Origin: Ophiosphaerella korrae
Taxonomy: Eukaryota; Ascomycota; Dothideomycetes; Pleosporales; Phaeosphaeriaceae
NCBI GenBank assembly: GCA_028456385.1
Contig: JALNQF010000467.1
Location: 1-28,120 of the forward strand
Direction of reading: 5' to 3'
DNA length: 28,120 nucleotides
Below, in pieces: positions 17,261 to 27,573 of the stretch. The notes under the pieces were generated by a model. The model saw only the letters and a list, made by a program, of their open reading frames with translations, had not been told where the DNA came from and searched no databases. The position numbers were made by a program, and so were the translations under genes. Positions within the stretch are counted from its first letter, which is position 1, and the number at the start of each line of letters is the position of its first letter.

Positions 17261-20200
17261 TATAAAGTAGTCTAGAAGGTTTTAACTTTAGAAGTCCTCT
17301 AGTTTCTTAAAGTAGTTAAGGTTATCTTCTAGTTCCTATATTTCTTCCTATAGTTATCTTTTCTTATCTATACCTATCTATTTTACTAGGTAATAGTTTC
17401 TACTATTATAAAACTAATATACTAGGATTTCTTTAACTTTTTATTCTTTTTATTCTCTATATATATCTACTTTATATACTAGTAGTTCTACTTCTTATAG
17501 TACTTGTTCTAGTAGAGCTATATAGAATATTAAGTATATCTTTATTTTATTAAGTAGCTTTAGTTTAAATATAACTAGTGTAACTTTCTTCTTAATTTTA
17601 TATAGTCCTATTTTAACGTAATCTAATTTTAGGCTAAGTTACTTACTTTTTATATTTTTTCTAATTAACTATACTTTTTCTCTCTCTCTAAATTAAGGTC
17701 TATCTTTATACTTTCTATTATAGTACTTTGTTATTTAATTATATAGGAATTCTACGTCCTATCTTAGTTAATTATATATATTCTTAAGTCTATTAGTAAA
17801 GTTTTCTCTTTTTAGAGACTAAGATATCTAGTTTCTTAGTATTTACTATATATTAGGTTTAAATCTATAGTTTATAAAGAAAAGTAATACTTTTATTACT
17901 ATATTCTTTACGCTGTTATATACTAACTATACTATAGGTAATAGTTATACCTAGTTATTCTAGTTGTAGTTAAAGTAGTATCTTAAGTATTATTCTACTA
18001 TCTAATTTATTTATTCTAACTATCTATCTATCTATAGATAATATATAGTAGATATTATATATTTAATTTCTAATTATACTATTATTATTTCCTATATCTT
18101 TAATATAAATCTTACGTCCTTATCTATTATAATTTTGTCTAGTAGTCTATAATAACTAATTATAGTTCCTAAGACTTAGTATATAGTAACCTCTATCTTA
18201 CTTTTTTCTTTATATAGTCTAAAGTATAAGTACTTTATAAGCTTATTTACTATTATTAGGATTTTATTATACTTAACTCTTAATATTAGGTCTTTTAACT
18301 TAGGTAGCTTTATAATAAAGTCTATTGTTATTATTCTTTATAGTTATTTTAGTACTTTAACTAGTTATAGTATCCTATATAGTACGTATCTATTATACTT
18401 ATTTCTATAATATTCTATATAGTCTTATAGTACTTTTTCTACTAGTTATCTTACTCTTAAGATATAGTAATCTCTTAAAAGTCTATTTAGTATTTTCTCT
18501 ATTCCTTAGTATCTATATACTAGTAGCTTATAGAATTGTTATATAAATTCTCTCTAAATTTTTCTTAGAATATATATTCTTCTATAAGCTTATATAAATC
18601 CTTCTTAGATTTCTAGTTTCTTTATTTCTTTAGATATCTTTTACGTTATTTTCTAAATCTATTTATCTAGCTCGCTACTTATTCTTTTAAGTATAGTAGC
18701 TATCTTAGGTATATTTAAGACTAAGTATCCTTCCTCGTTCTTAACTAGAACTATACTAGTAGCGCTTACTTCTTCTTATAAGTCTAGTTTTCTACTAAAA
18801 GTATCTACTAATTAATTATCTTTCTCTTTTATATATATAATTTCTAAGTTAAATATTAATAGGAATTCTTACTATTTTATATATTATTATATTAGTTCTT
18901 TATTTAGTATAAATCTTATAAGATTCTTATAGTCTATATAGACCTTTATTTAGTATTTTACTTTTTATAGGTATATTCTCTATTATTTAAATACTTTATA
19001 GATTACTAGTATCTCTTTATTATAAATTAGGTAATTAAGTTCTACTAGCTTTATTTTCTTAGAGAAGTATTTAACTAAGTATTTTTATTTAGTTCTCTAA
19101 TCTTCTTATATTAGTGCTATCCTATAGACTAAATTAGATGCGTCTATTTTTACTATAGCTAGTAAGTCTAAGTTATATATTCTAATAACTAGGTTTTCTA
19201 TAAACTTTCTTTTATTCTTATTAAATACTTTATTATATTCTTTTATTTACTTAAATAGTATATCTTTCTTTATTAGTTTTGTTATAGGTTCTATATCTTT
19301 AGACTATCTTACTATTAGCTTTTTATAAAAGTTTACTAGTCTATAGAACTATTATACTTCTTTTAGGTTTCTTAGTATTAGCTATTTATTAATTAACTTA
19401 ATTTTTTCTAGATTAATCTTGATTTTTCCTAGTTCTCTAATAAATCTAAGAAAGTCTATTTTCTTTATATAGAATTTGTATTTTCTTATCTTAAGAAATA
19501 ATTTATTTTCTACTATCTTCTCTAGTACTTTATATATATATTATATATATTCTTCTTCTATTTCTAAGAATATAAGGATGTTATCTAGGTATATAAATAT
19601 AAATATATCTAAGTACTCTCTTAGTACTATATTAATTCTTTCTTAGAAGGCTGCTAGTGCGTTTATTAAACTAAAAGGTATAACTATATATTTATATAAG
19701 TTATATTGTATTCTAAATACTATCTTCTATTTATTATTTTTCTTAATTCTAATCTAGTAGTAGGCGTTCTAGATATCTAGTTTTATAAAGATTCTTACTT
19801 TCTATAACTTATTTTATATTACGTCTATTTATAGTAAAGGATATTAGTTCTTGTTTATAATTACGTTAGTCTTTCTAAAGTCTATATAAGGCCTCTTATT
19901 ATTTATTCTTTTCTTGTCTACGAATATAAGTCTATATACTACTAAGGATTTAGATTCTTGTATCTATCTTTTCTTAATTGCGTTTTTAATAAATACTTGT
20001 TTAATCTTAGATTTTTCTTCTATTTTCTTGTAGACTAAGCTCTATCTAATATTTTTATCTTTTTCTATTTCTATCGCTAAGTCCTATAGCTAATATTTAG
20101 GTAAGTAATCTTTAGGCTCTATAAGCTACTTTTCTTATTACTTATATTCTTCTAGGAATTTTCCTTTATAGGTATTTATATTAGCTTTTAATATATCTAT

Positions 20201-21700
20201 TTTATAGTAGCTAATTCTTCTTATTCTTTAGTTAATATATAAGTTAATTATTTATAACTATAGTATTCTTAGTATAACTTCTTATTTATTATTAATTATT
20301 ATTATATCTATAATTATATTATTAATCTTTATCTCTTCTAGTTCTAGTATAGAGGAAGTTATTTTAAACCTAATAGGTTCCTAGAATAGTTTTCCTTTAA
20401 TTATACTTAGTTATTAAGGGTACTTCTTTATTATATAATATATTCCCTATATTTCTATAAATTTCTTTAATATAAAGTTTCTTATAGCTCTACTATTAAT
20501 TATTAATTATACTTTCTTTCTTTAGTATATACTTTTTTTTATAATATATAAGCCTCTTATACCTTTTAGCTATTCTTACTTAGGTAATTTTATAAATTGT
20601 CTATCTTTCTAAAGCTATAGCCTTACTTTAAGTTTATATTCTTTATATTTTAGATATTTATTATACTTGTATTTATACTATAGTCTTCCTTAGACGTATT
20701 TCTTAGATAGCTTTAGTCTAGGTCTTATTACTACGTAACCTTCTTCTATAATTATTTCCTATCCTTAGATATCTTCTACTTTAATTACTCTTATATAATT
20801 ATAGCTTTTTTATCTTAAGAGCTATACGTTATTATTTACTTTAGTGTTCCTATATATAATATAATTCTTATCTAGGTATAATATCTATAATACTTTAAAG
20901 TATACTAAGTGTTTTAGATCTATTATCTTGTTATCCCCTTCCTAGTATCTATCTTTTCTAGGTATATCTATTATTAGGATATAGTATACTACTAGTATTC
21001 TTAGTATATAGGCTTTATTAATCTATTACGTTTTTTTTATAAAGTATTACTATTCTCTTTATATAGGTATTCTTCTTACTACTACTATATATTACTTTAT
21101 CTATTCTTAGAATAGTATAAACTTTATTTTTTTAGGATTACGTTCTTTCTAGTCTTTATACGCTTCCTCTATACTTATAACTAGTAAGTATTTCTAAATA
21201 AACTTCTATTTTATATTTTATTCTTTTATATCTATTATTAAGTAACTATTATAGCTATATATATCTAGCTAGGTATACTCTATACCTTTTATACTAACTT
21301 ATTTCTTACTTTCTTATAGTCCTTTAGAAGAAGCTATAGTAGTCTCTTTATTTAGTACTAGTCTTTTAGCCTAGATTAATAGTATCTAAAGTTCTTCTCC
21401 TTCTAAGTCTTTTATTAGTAAGTCTATTATATATACTATTTCTTCTAGCTACGCTTTTATTCTTTCTTTTATTACTACTACTTTATTTCTCTATTATAAG
21501 AAATACCTTACTCTTTACTTACTAGAAAGATATATATAGTAGTTGTCTTTGTAATAAAAAGTCTAATAGAGTATTACGTATTATATTTCTTTACTCCTAG
21601 CTACCTTTTCTTAAGGTTTAGCCTATACTTATAGTACTTCTTTCTTCTTTTTAGTTATTTTTAACTATATTTCTTTCTTTAGGTCTTTACTTTAGTAATC
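17261..21700 (-). pseudogene. pol: Element 2 pol: protease, RT, RNase H, integrase, chromodomain (degraded)
   Basis: The order is as in element 1. The protease active site lies at 20,474-20,497 (I-N-S-R-A-I-R-N-F, from the DSGAT-NF type), with the catalytic Asp now AAT at 20,495-20,497. Downstream of it is a weak match to the LGMPWL flap region. RT spans about 20,180-19,320, with Y-L-D-N at 19,580-19,591. RNase H spans about 19,280-18,700 and includes VYIDYKNL at 18,920-18,943. The integrase core spans about 18,400-17,950 with Asp, Asp and Glu codons kept as in element 1. The chromodomain lies at about 17,432-17,308. The linker at about 20,560-21,700 has no recognised domain. It is the most complete pol in the window but is disabled by many in-frame stops. 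Confidence 0.88.
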
Positions 21701-22708
21701 TTTTAGGAAGTATTCTAGTTTCTTATATTTATAATATACTATATCTTTCTTCTTTTATAATTAGTAGTCTTTTATATAGTAGCCTTTCTTACTATAATTA
21801 AAGTACGTAAAGTCTTTATTCTTCTTCTTTTTTCTATCTATATTAGCGTTAAAGATTATAAGATCTCTACTTTCTTAGTTTCTCTATTAGTTCTTATACT
21901 TATTCTTTTTCTATTCTTAAAGATTATTATTAATTTTTATTACCTATTATTTTAAGACTTCTAATATCCTTAGCTTTTCTATATAGATTATTTTGTATCG
22001 AATTTTTATATTTAATCCTTATTTAAATTATAATATTAAAGATACTCTATTCTATTCTATATTTTAGGCTAGTTATTTAAACTATAATATATATTCTAGA
22101 ATACTCTTACTTTATATAAGCCTTTTAAGTTTTTTTTTAGCTTATTAGGTAATATCTATATCTCTAAATATTACTCTTATTTATTTAGTAAAGTACTTAT
22201 AACTTCTAAAAATAGCTCTAGTTTTATCCTTTTATATTATTAGAGAGTATATTATATAGTCTATCTAATAAGGTTTATACTATCTTATTATATCTTCTTT
22301 AAGGTATAATCTAATATATATTACTTTCTTTTCTTCTATATTAAAGTATAGTACTTATATATCTATCTAGAGTTATACTAATACTATAAAGGGTCTTAGT
22401 TTTTCTCTTATTCTATTAAACTTTTTAAGAACAAGTATCTTAGGTAGTTTCTTTATTGTACTTATCTCTAGTTATTAGGTAATTAGTTCTATCTAGTTTT
22501 ATCTTTCTATAATAGCTTTAATCTATACTTTATTCTACTTTAAGTAGTTTTATAGTTTTTTATTCTACGTCTCTAAAGTATTAATTACTATTTTTATATC
22601 TTCTTTTTTATTTATTAGATTATTAATACATTCTTTAATTATTTCCTATATAGTACTATTAGATTTATAACTACTTTTAGGTACTTTACTTATTAAACTT
22701 TCTACTAT
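21701..22708 (-). pseudogene. gag: Element 2 gag with CCHC zinc knuckle (degraded)
   Basis: The start is placed at 22,706-22,708 (ATA for ATG), 62 bases inside LTR D. The gag core follows, then the zinc knuckle at 21,764-21,805, with the ligand codons read as TAC, TAT, TAC and TAC, i.e. Tyr in place of Cys-Cys-His-Cys. Distance from start to knuckle is 903 bases, the same as element 1. The 3' limit is uncertain; gag and pol may have been one frame or overlapping. Confidence 0.82.
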
Positions 22709-22770
22709 CGTATTAGCTAGACTATACACTTACTTATACTTTATTTCTTGTAATAACTAAATTAGTAAGG

Positions 22771-23211
22771 TGTAATAGGTGTTACTAGGGTTAACTTCCT
22801 AATACCTAAAAAGTATTAGTAGATTAGAAAGCAATAATAAAAGCTTATATTATAATCTATAATTAGCTATAAATAATAGAAGATATTTTATAACTATCTT
22901 AGTATTATCGCTTATAGTTAATAATTAAATTACTAATAATATCCTAATAATACGTATTACTACTAACTATATACCTAGGCCTCTTAGCTAGCTTTATACT
23001 TTATATTTACTAAGATCGTAAATTATAAATTTATTACCTACTTAGCTTTATACTTTATATTTACTAAGATTATAAATTATAAATTTATTACGTATCTTAA
23101 TTATAGTTAGTCTCTTAGTCAAGTTTATTATCTTATAGATTATGTATACTATTATTATCTATAGTAGAGCTAATTAGTTTAAATTAGTTTTCTCTTATTA
23201 TAACTATAATA
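22771..23211 (-). repeat. LTR D (5' LTR of element 2), 441 bp
   Basis: It starts TGTAATAGG on the plus strand, so the TG is kept at this end, and ends CTATAATA. It has two 54-bp units (22,990-23,097), one more than its partner LTR C. On the minus strand it is followed by CCTTACTAATTTAGTTATTA, which is shared with element 3. Confidence 0.9.
22990..23097. repeat. 54-bp tandem unit, 2 copies, in LTR D
   Basis: Units start at 22,990 and 23,044. The single-copy counterpart in LTR C is at 16,467-16,520. Confidence 0.9.
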
Positions 23212-23216
23212 TAGTT
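23212..23216. repeat. Target-site duplication TAGTT, right copy
   Basis: This matches 16,243-16,247 and proves that 14,525-16,247 and 23,217-26,095 were contiguous before element 2 inserted. Confidence 0.9.
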
Positions 23217-24000
23217 TTATCTTTAATAAGCTTTTAAGTATCTATTTTTTTCTTTCTACTTATTTTTATATCTCTATAAAGTCTTCTAGGATTTCTAAGA
23301 TACTTTTATCTAAGGAAATACTAGCTTATTTTATTATTATTAGATCTACCTATAGATTATTCTATAATTCCTAGTATAGATACTAAGTACTACTAATATT
23401 TCTTTAGGCGTCTCTTTCTTATTTCTCTATTTTCTAGGTATCTATTTATAGAACTCTACTCTTAGTAGTAAAGTTCTTTACTAGTTTTTCTATTATTATT
23501 ATATTTATCTATCCTATACTTCTTATTCTATTAAATATTACTATAAACTTTATAGAAGTATTTTAATTTTTTAACTAAACTTTATAGTATATTTAGCTAT
23601 TATCTTCTTATTTAAAAGAGTATCGATAATCTATTATAAATAGGTTCCTAAAGATTATTAAGTAAGAGAGACCTTTTATAATAAAGAAGTTAGACTAAAC
23701 TTTAATACTTTTAATAATAACTAGTACGCCCTATATAATCTCTTTAAAGGACTCCTTTACTTTATTTATAGTAACTAGCTATACTCTAGCTATTTTCTTA
23801 GGTATAGAAGTTATACTTAAGCTAGTAGCTAGAGCTATTTTAAAGTAAATTATATTAAATTCTACTTCTAAGTTAAGTAAAGCTAGTAGTTTAGTCTTAT
23901 AGACCTAGATTATTACTTTTAGGTATTCTTTTCTAAATCTTTTAATCTTACTAAGTTAGTTATATTCTAGGTACTCTCTTACTATATTTATATTAGCTAT
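23217..24000 (-). pseudogene. Gypsy family B protease relic
   Basis: This is an aspartic protease domain on the minus strand at about 23,890-23,640. The block LLALLNLEVEFNII stands where related fungal elements have a DSGAEVN-type active site. The four codons AAC-TTA-GAA-GTA are each one RIP-type transition away from Asp-Ser-Gly-Ala; the former Asp is at 23,872-23,874. Downstream blocks (TSIPKKIARV, ESFKEII, GVLVIIKSIKV) fit the protease fold of this class. The remainder to 23,217 is the linker towards RT, cut by element 2. Confidence 0.7.
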
Positions 24001-25330
24001 AAAACTAGTAAAGCGTATAAGTATAATAAAGAGTACTTTAGTAGAGTAGCCTAAGAGTTTATAAGCTCTATACCTAATAATTTTTCTATTTATAGCTTTT
24101 ACTATTACTTAGTTAGAAATATTAGTATTTATTATATATAGGTATAGGCTATTCTAGAATAGAGCTACTAGTAGTCTCTTAGAGCTCTAAAGTATCTTTC
24201 TTAAGTCTTTAGTTATACTTACTATTACTCTTATATTTATAAACTCTTCTAACTTATTTACTATTAAAGTAAGCTTTATAAGCTTCTTAAGAAAGTCTAG
24301 TATATTAGCTAGAAGTATTTATATAAGTAGAAATACTAGCGCTTTTATAACTTTTTATATTACTTCTTTAGTATTTAGGTTTAGAGTATTAATCTACTTA
24401 AGCTTTTTTATATAGTTTATTTGTTTATCTATTTTTTTAAAAAGTTATTCTAGATCTATTTCTATTTCTATATTATTAAATTAGGTCTACTTAGATTTAA
24501 AGAATTTAGCTTCTTTTTTATAATTATTTTATATAGCTAAAATAGGTACTAAAAGCTTTTAGGTTTTAAACTCTACTATAGTAATATATATAGTTTTAGT
24601 AATATCTTCTTCTACTAGATTTCTTTTTATTTTTAGTTACTATATCTAGAATCTATTATATTCTTCTACGCTTACTATTCTATTTTCTTCTAAATTATCT
24701 ATTATACTCTTAAGTAAGTTTATTACTACTATTATCTAAGGCTATACTAGCTATTATATTATAGGGTTTAGCGTTACTTAAAAGTCTATTTCTCTATACT
24801 TTAGGTCTTATATTCTCTACTAGATATACTAGATTATTATATTGTTCTAGTTACTTCTTACTCTAATCTATTTAATAAACCTTTAGTAAGTTCGCTCTAT
24901 ACTCTATTAGTATCTTCTAGTTTCTAGATTAAACTAAATCTATCTATTAAGTATTAAAGCTTTTCTTTCTTTATAGTTATTAATATAGTAATTTAGGTCT
25001 CTATACCTAATATAACTACAAAAGTCTAAACTTATACCTACTACGTTATTCTAATACTAAGGTCCTATATTATTCTAAAATAGTAGTAGAAAGTTCTTTT
25101 AAAATTATAGCTCTATTATAAAAGGCGTTACTAACTATAGGTTTACTATAGCTTAAAAAGTCTATAGATACTTATCTACTTTAATTTATCTTTTTATAAC
25201 TAAGTATACTTCTAGTAGCTATATAAGTTCTTAAGCTCTAGCGTTTAGGTTATTTATAGCTATAAAAGTAATTACTTAGAGTTTTATTATTTTAAAGTAT
25301 TTTATAAGATTATTAACTTCTAACTATATA
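24001..25330 (-). pseudogene. Family B linker between gag core and protease, no recognised domain
   Basis: By position this is the C-terminal part of gag and the approach to the protease of the family B element. I could not find a zinc knuckle or another known motif by eye. Base use is the same CpA-depleted type as the neighbours, and no internal insertion was recognised. Confidence 0.4.
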
Positions 25331-26095
25331 ACTTTAATTCTTAGAGGTATTTAGACTCCTCTCTATCTTTAAGTCTAGTTATAAGAGTTAGGTATAAGCT
25401 TTATATTAAAAGGCCTAAATATTCTTTTAGGTATTATATATAGCTATTTCTTATAGCTTATAAGCTTTAGTATACTTATAGTTCTTTTAAAAGCTAAGTT
25501 AAAACGTTTTACTTATAGGTTTCTCTATACTAACTAGTTAAAGTACTTCTAGATTATTTAAAAGTTAAAGTCTTCTATATTTTTATTACTTAGGTTATAT
25601 TTATTAAAGACTTTTTATAAGTAGTACTTATTAAGTCCTTTTACTAAGTAGTATCTCTTTATAGCCTTTATAATTATTTTTACTTTTTAGTACTTTATAA
25701 ACTAAGAGCTAAAGTTATTAAAGTAGTCTTAGAGAGAAACGTTATCTATAAGTAAGTATTACTATAGCTAGGTTTAGAGTACTTCTTCTATCTCTTCTTA
25801 TTATACCTTATTAGACTCTTAGAACCTATTTCTTATTACTTCTCTAAACTTTACTTAATCTTTAGCTTTCTCTACCTCTATAAACTTAGTTATACTTTAT
25901 TTAATAATATCTTTTCTTATCTTATTACTAAACGTAATAATATTATAGATCTAGTCTCTAATAAGCTATCTATAAAAGATTACTTATTCTTTAATACTAT
26001 CTAGAAACTCTATTATATTAGTACTAGTAAACTTAAACTTCTTATCTATAAATAGGTTTTATTTACTAATATATACTCTACTACTTTATTCTACT
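25331..26095 (-). pseudogene. gag: Gypsy family B gag relic
   Basis: The minus-strand frame from about 26,050 to 25,380 reads as a retroelement capsid-type protein with TAG/TAA as the only interruptions. Typical blocks are KKFKFTSTNIIEFLDSI, IRKDIIKQSITKFIEVEKAK, VSLQDYFNNFSSQFIKY, RYYLVKGLNKYYL and EDFNF-IIQKYFN. It lies upstream of the protease and RT relics in the correct order for one element. Its 5' end is cut at 26,095 by the LTR of element 3; the rest of the family B 5' region and its LTR are outside or beyond that insertion. Confidence 0.75.
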
Positions 26096-26535
26096 TATTA
26101 TAGCTATAATAAGAGAAAGCTAACTAGAGCTAATTAGCCCTACTATAGATAACAACAATATATATAACCTATAAGGTAACGAACTTAATTAGGAAACTAA
26201 CTATAATAGAGACACGTAATAAATTTACTATTTATAATCTTACTAAACGCAAAGTATAAATTTATATACGTAATAAATTTATAATTTATAATCTTAGTAA
26301 ATACAAAGTATAAAGCTAGCTAAGACGTATAAGTATATAGTTAGTAGTAATAAGTATTATTAGGATACTATTAGTAATTTAATTATTAACTACGAGTAAT
26401 AATACTAAAATTGTTGCAAAATATCTTCTATTATTAAAAGCTTATTATAGATTATAATATTAACTTTTGTTATTAACTTATAATCTACTAATAACCTTAG
26501 GTATTAAGAAGTTAACCCTAGTAATACCTATAACA
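26096..26535 (+). repeat. LTR E (5' LTR of element 3), 440 bp
   Basis: It starts TATTATAGCTATAATAAGAG and ends CCTAGTAATACCTATAACA, giving the family's inverted ends TGTTATAG/CTATAACA. Two 54-bp units lie at 26,210-26,317, the outer one starting AAATTTATA instead of AGCTTTATA in unit orientation. It keeps several CA and TG pairs (AACAACAATA, TTGTTGCAAA) lost in LTRs A-D. Confidence 0.9.
26210..26317. repeat. 54-bp tandem unit, 2 copies, in LTR E
   Basis: Units occupy 26,210-26,263 and 26,264-26,317, inverted relative to LTRs A-D. AAACGCAAAGTATAAA in the outer unit shows pre-RIP bases. Confidence 0.85.
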
Positions 26536-26596
26536 CCTTGCTAATTTAGTTATTATAAGAAGTAAAGCGTAAGTAGCGTATAGTCTAGCTAACACG

Positions 26597-27573
26597 ATAG
26601 TAGAAAGTTTAACTAAAAAAGGAGCTAAAGTACTAGTAAGTAGCTATAAATTAGACGATACTATATAGAAAGTAATTAAAGATTATATTAATAATCTAAT
26701 CTTAGAAAAAGAAAATATAAAGATAGTAATTAATACTTTAGAAACGTAAAATAAAGAACTATAAGACTACTCTAAGTAAAATAAAGTATAAATTAAAGCT
26801 ATTATTAAAGGATAGAATTAGATAGAACTAATTACTTAATAACTAGAGATAAGTATAATAAAGAAACTACCTAAGATCTCTATACTTAAGAAGTTTAATA
26901 GAATAAGAGAAAAACTAAGACCTTTTATAGTATTAGTATAACTTTAGATAGATATATAAGTACTATACTTTAATATAGAAGAAAAGAAAGTAATATATAT
27001 TAGATTATACCTTAAAGAAGACGTAATAAGATAGTATAAGCCTTACTAGATAGACTATATAATATATACTCTAATAATATAGAAGGATAAAACTAGAGCT
27101 ATTATTAGAAGTTATAAATACTTTACTAAATAAATAAGAGTAGTATTTAGAGATATAGATATTACCTAATAAGCTAAAGAGAAACTTAAAAGGCTTATAT
27201 AAAGCAAGAGCGTTCTAGAGTATATATTATAGTTTAAATAACTAGTATAAAATATAGAATAAAATAAACTATATTTAATATTATAGTTTAAATAAAGACT
27301 AAACAAAAGAATCTAATATAAGATAATCTATATAGAAAAGCTAAGGATATTAGAAGCCCTAAAATAATAGGTAATATAAATTAATAATAACCTTTAAGAA
27401 TAGAAGAAGAATAAATATAGAAACTAAACTAGAAACTAAGATAGTAGAGATCTTATAATCCTTAATACTAATAAAGATAGAAAGAAAAAGAAGAATAAAG
27501 ACTTTACGTACTTTAATTATAGTAAAAAAGGCTACTATATAAAAAACTACTAATTATAAAAGAAGAAAGATAT
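26597..27573 (+). pseudogene. gag: Element 3 gag with CCHC zinc knuckle (degraded, truncated)
   Basis: The start is placed at 26,597-26,599, where ATA replaces ATG, 61 bases after the LTR. The frame is continuous to the knuckle (912 bases, 304 codons). An N-terminal part with heptad-like charged residues comes first (LILEKENIKIVINTLET). The retrotransposon-gag core follows at about 26,890-27,240, reading KKFNRIREKLRPFIVL, then YLKEDVIR-YKPY and EYILQFKQL. A basic stretch comes next, then the zinc knuckle at 27,509-27,550 (Y-F-N-Y-S-K-K-G-Y-Y-I-K-N-Y; Tyr at all four C-C-H-C ligand positions). The copy stops at 27,573, before pol. Confidence 0.85.

Larger units (their letters stand above)
16248..23211 (-). 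mobile_element. Ty3/gypsy chromodomain-bearing retrotransposon, family A, element 2 (6,964 bp), complete
   Basis: This is a complete element bounded by LTR C and LTR D with a perfect TAGTT duplication. It reads on the minus strand and lies inside the family B relic, between that element's protease (right) and RT (left). Gag and pol follow the same order as element 1. It lacks the solo LTR seen in element 1 and keeps the RNase H block that element 1 has lost, so it is the better reference copy. All genes are broken by TAG/TAA and by changed catalytic codons. Confidence 0.92.
26096..27573 (+). mobile_element. Ty3/gypsy family A, element 3: 5' LTR and gag, truncated
   Basis: This has the opposite orientation to elements 1 and 2. 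The 5' LTR (26,096-26,535) is followed by gag. The match to the other copies stops at 27,573 (after AGAAAGATAT), where unrelated sequence starts. It is visibly less mutated: more CA, TG and CG remain, and the LTR end CTATAACA is intact. It cuts into the family B gag. Its 3' part and target duplication are not in the window; the left candidate duplication is CTACT (26,091-26,095). Confidence 0.85.

Noticed and set aside
26536..26560. Primer binding site for a specific tRNA after LTR E.
   Set aside because: CCTTGCTAATTTAGTTATTA is shared by the copies but I could not match it to the 3' end of a known tRNA, so no priming tRNA is named.
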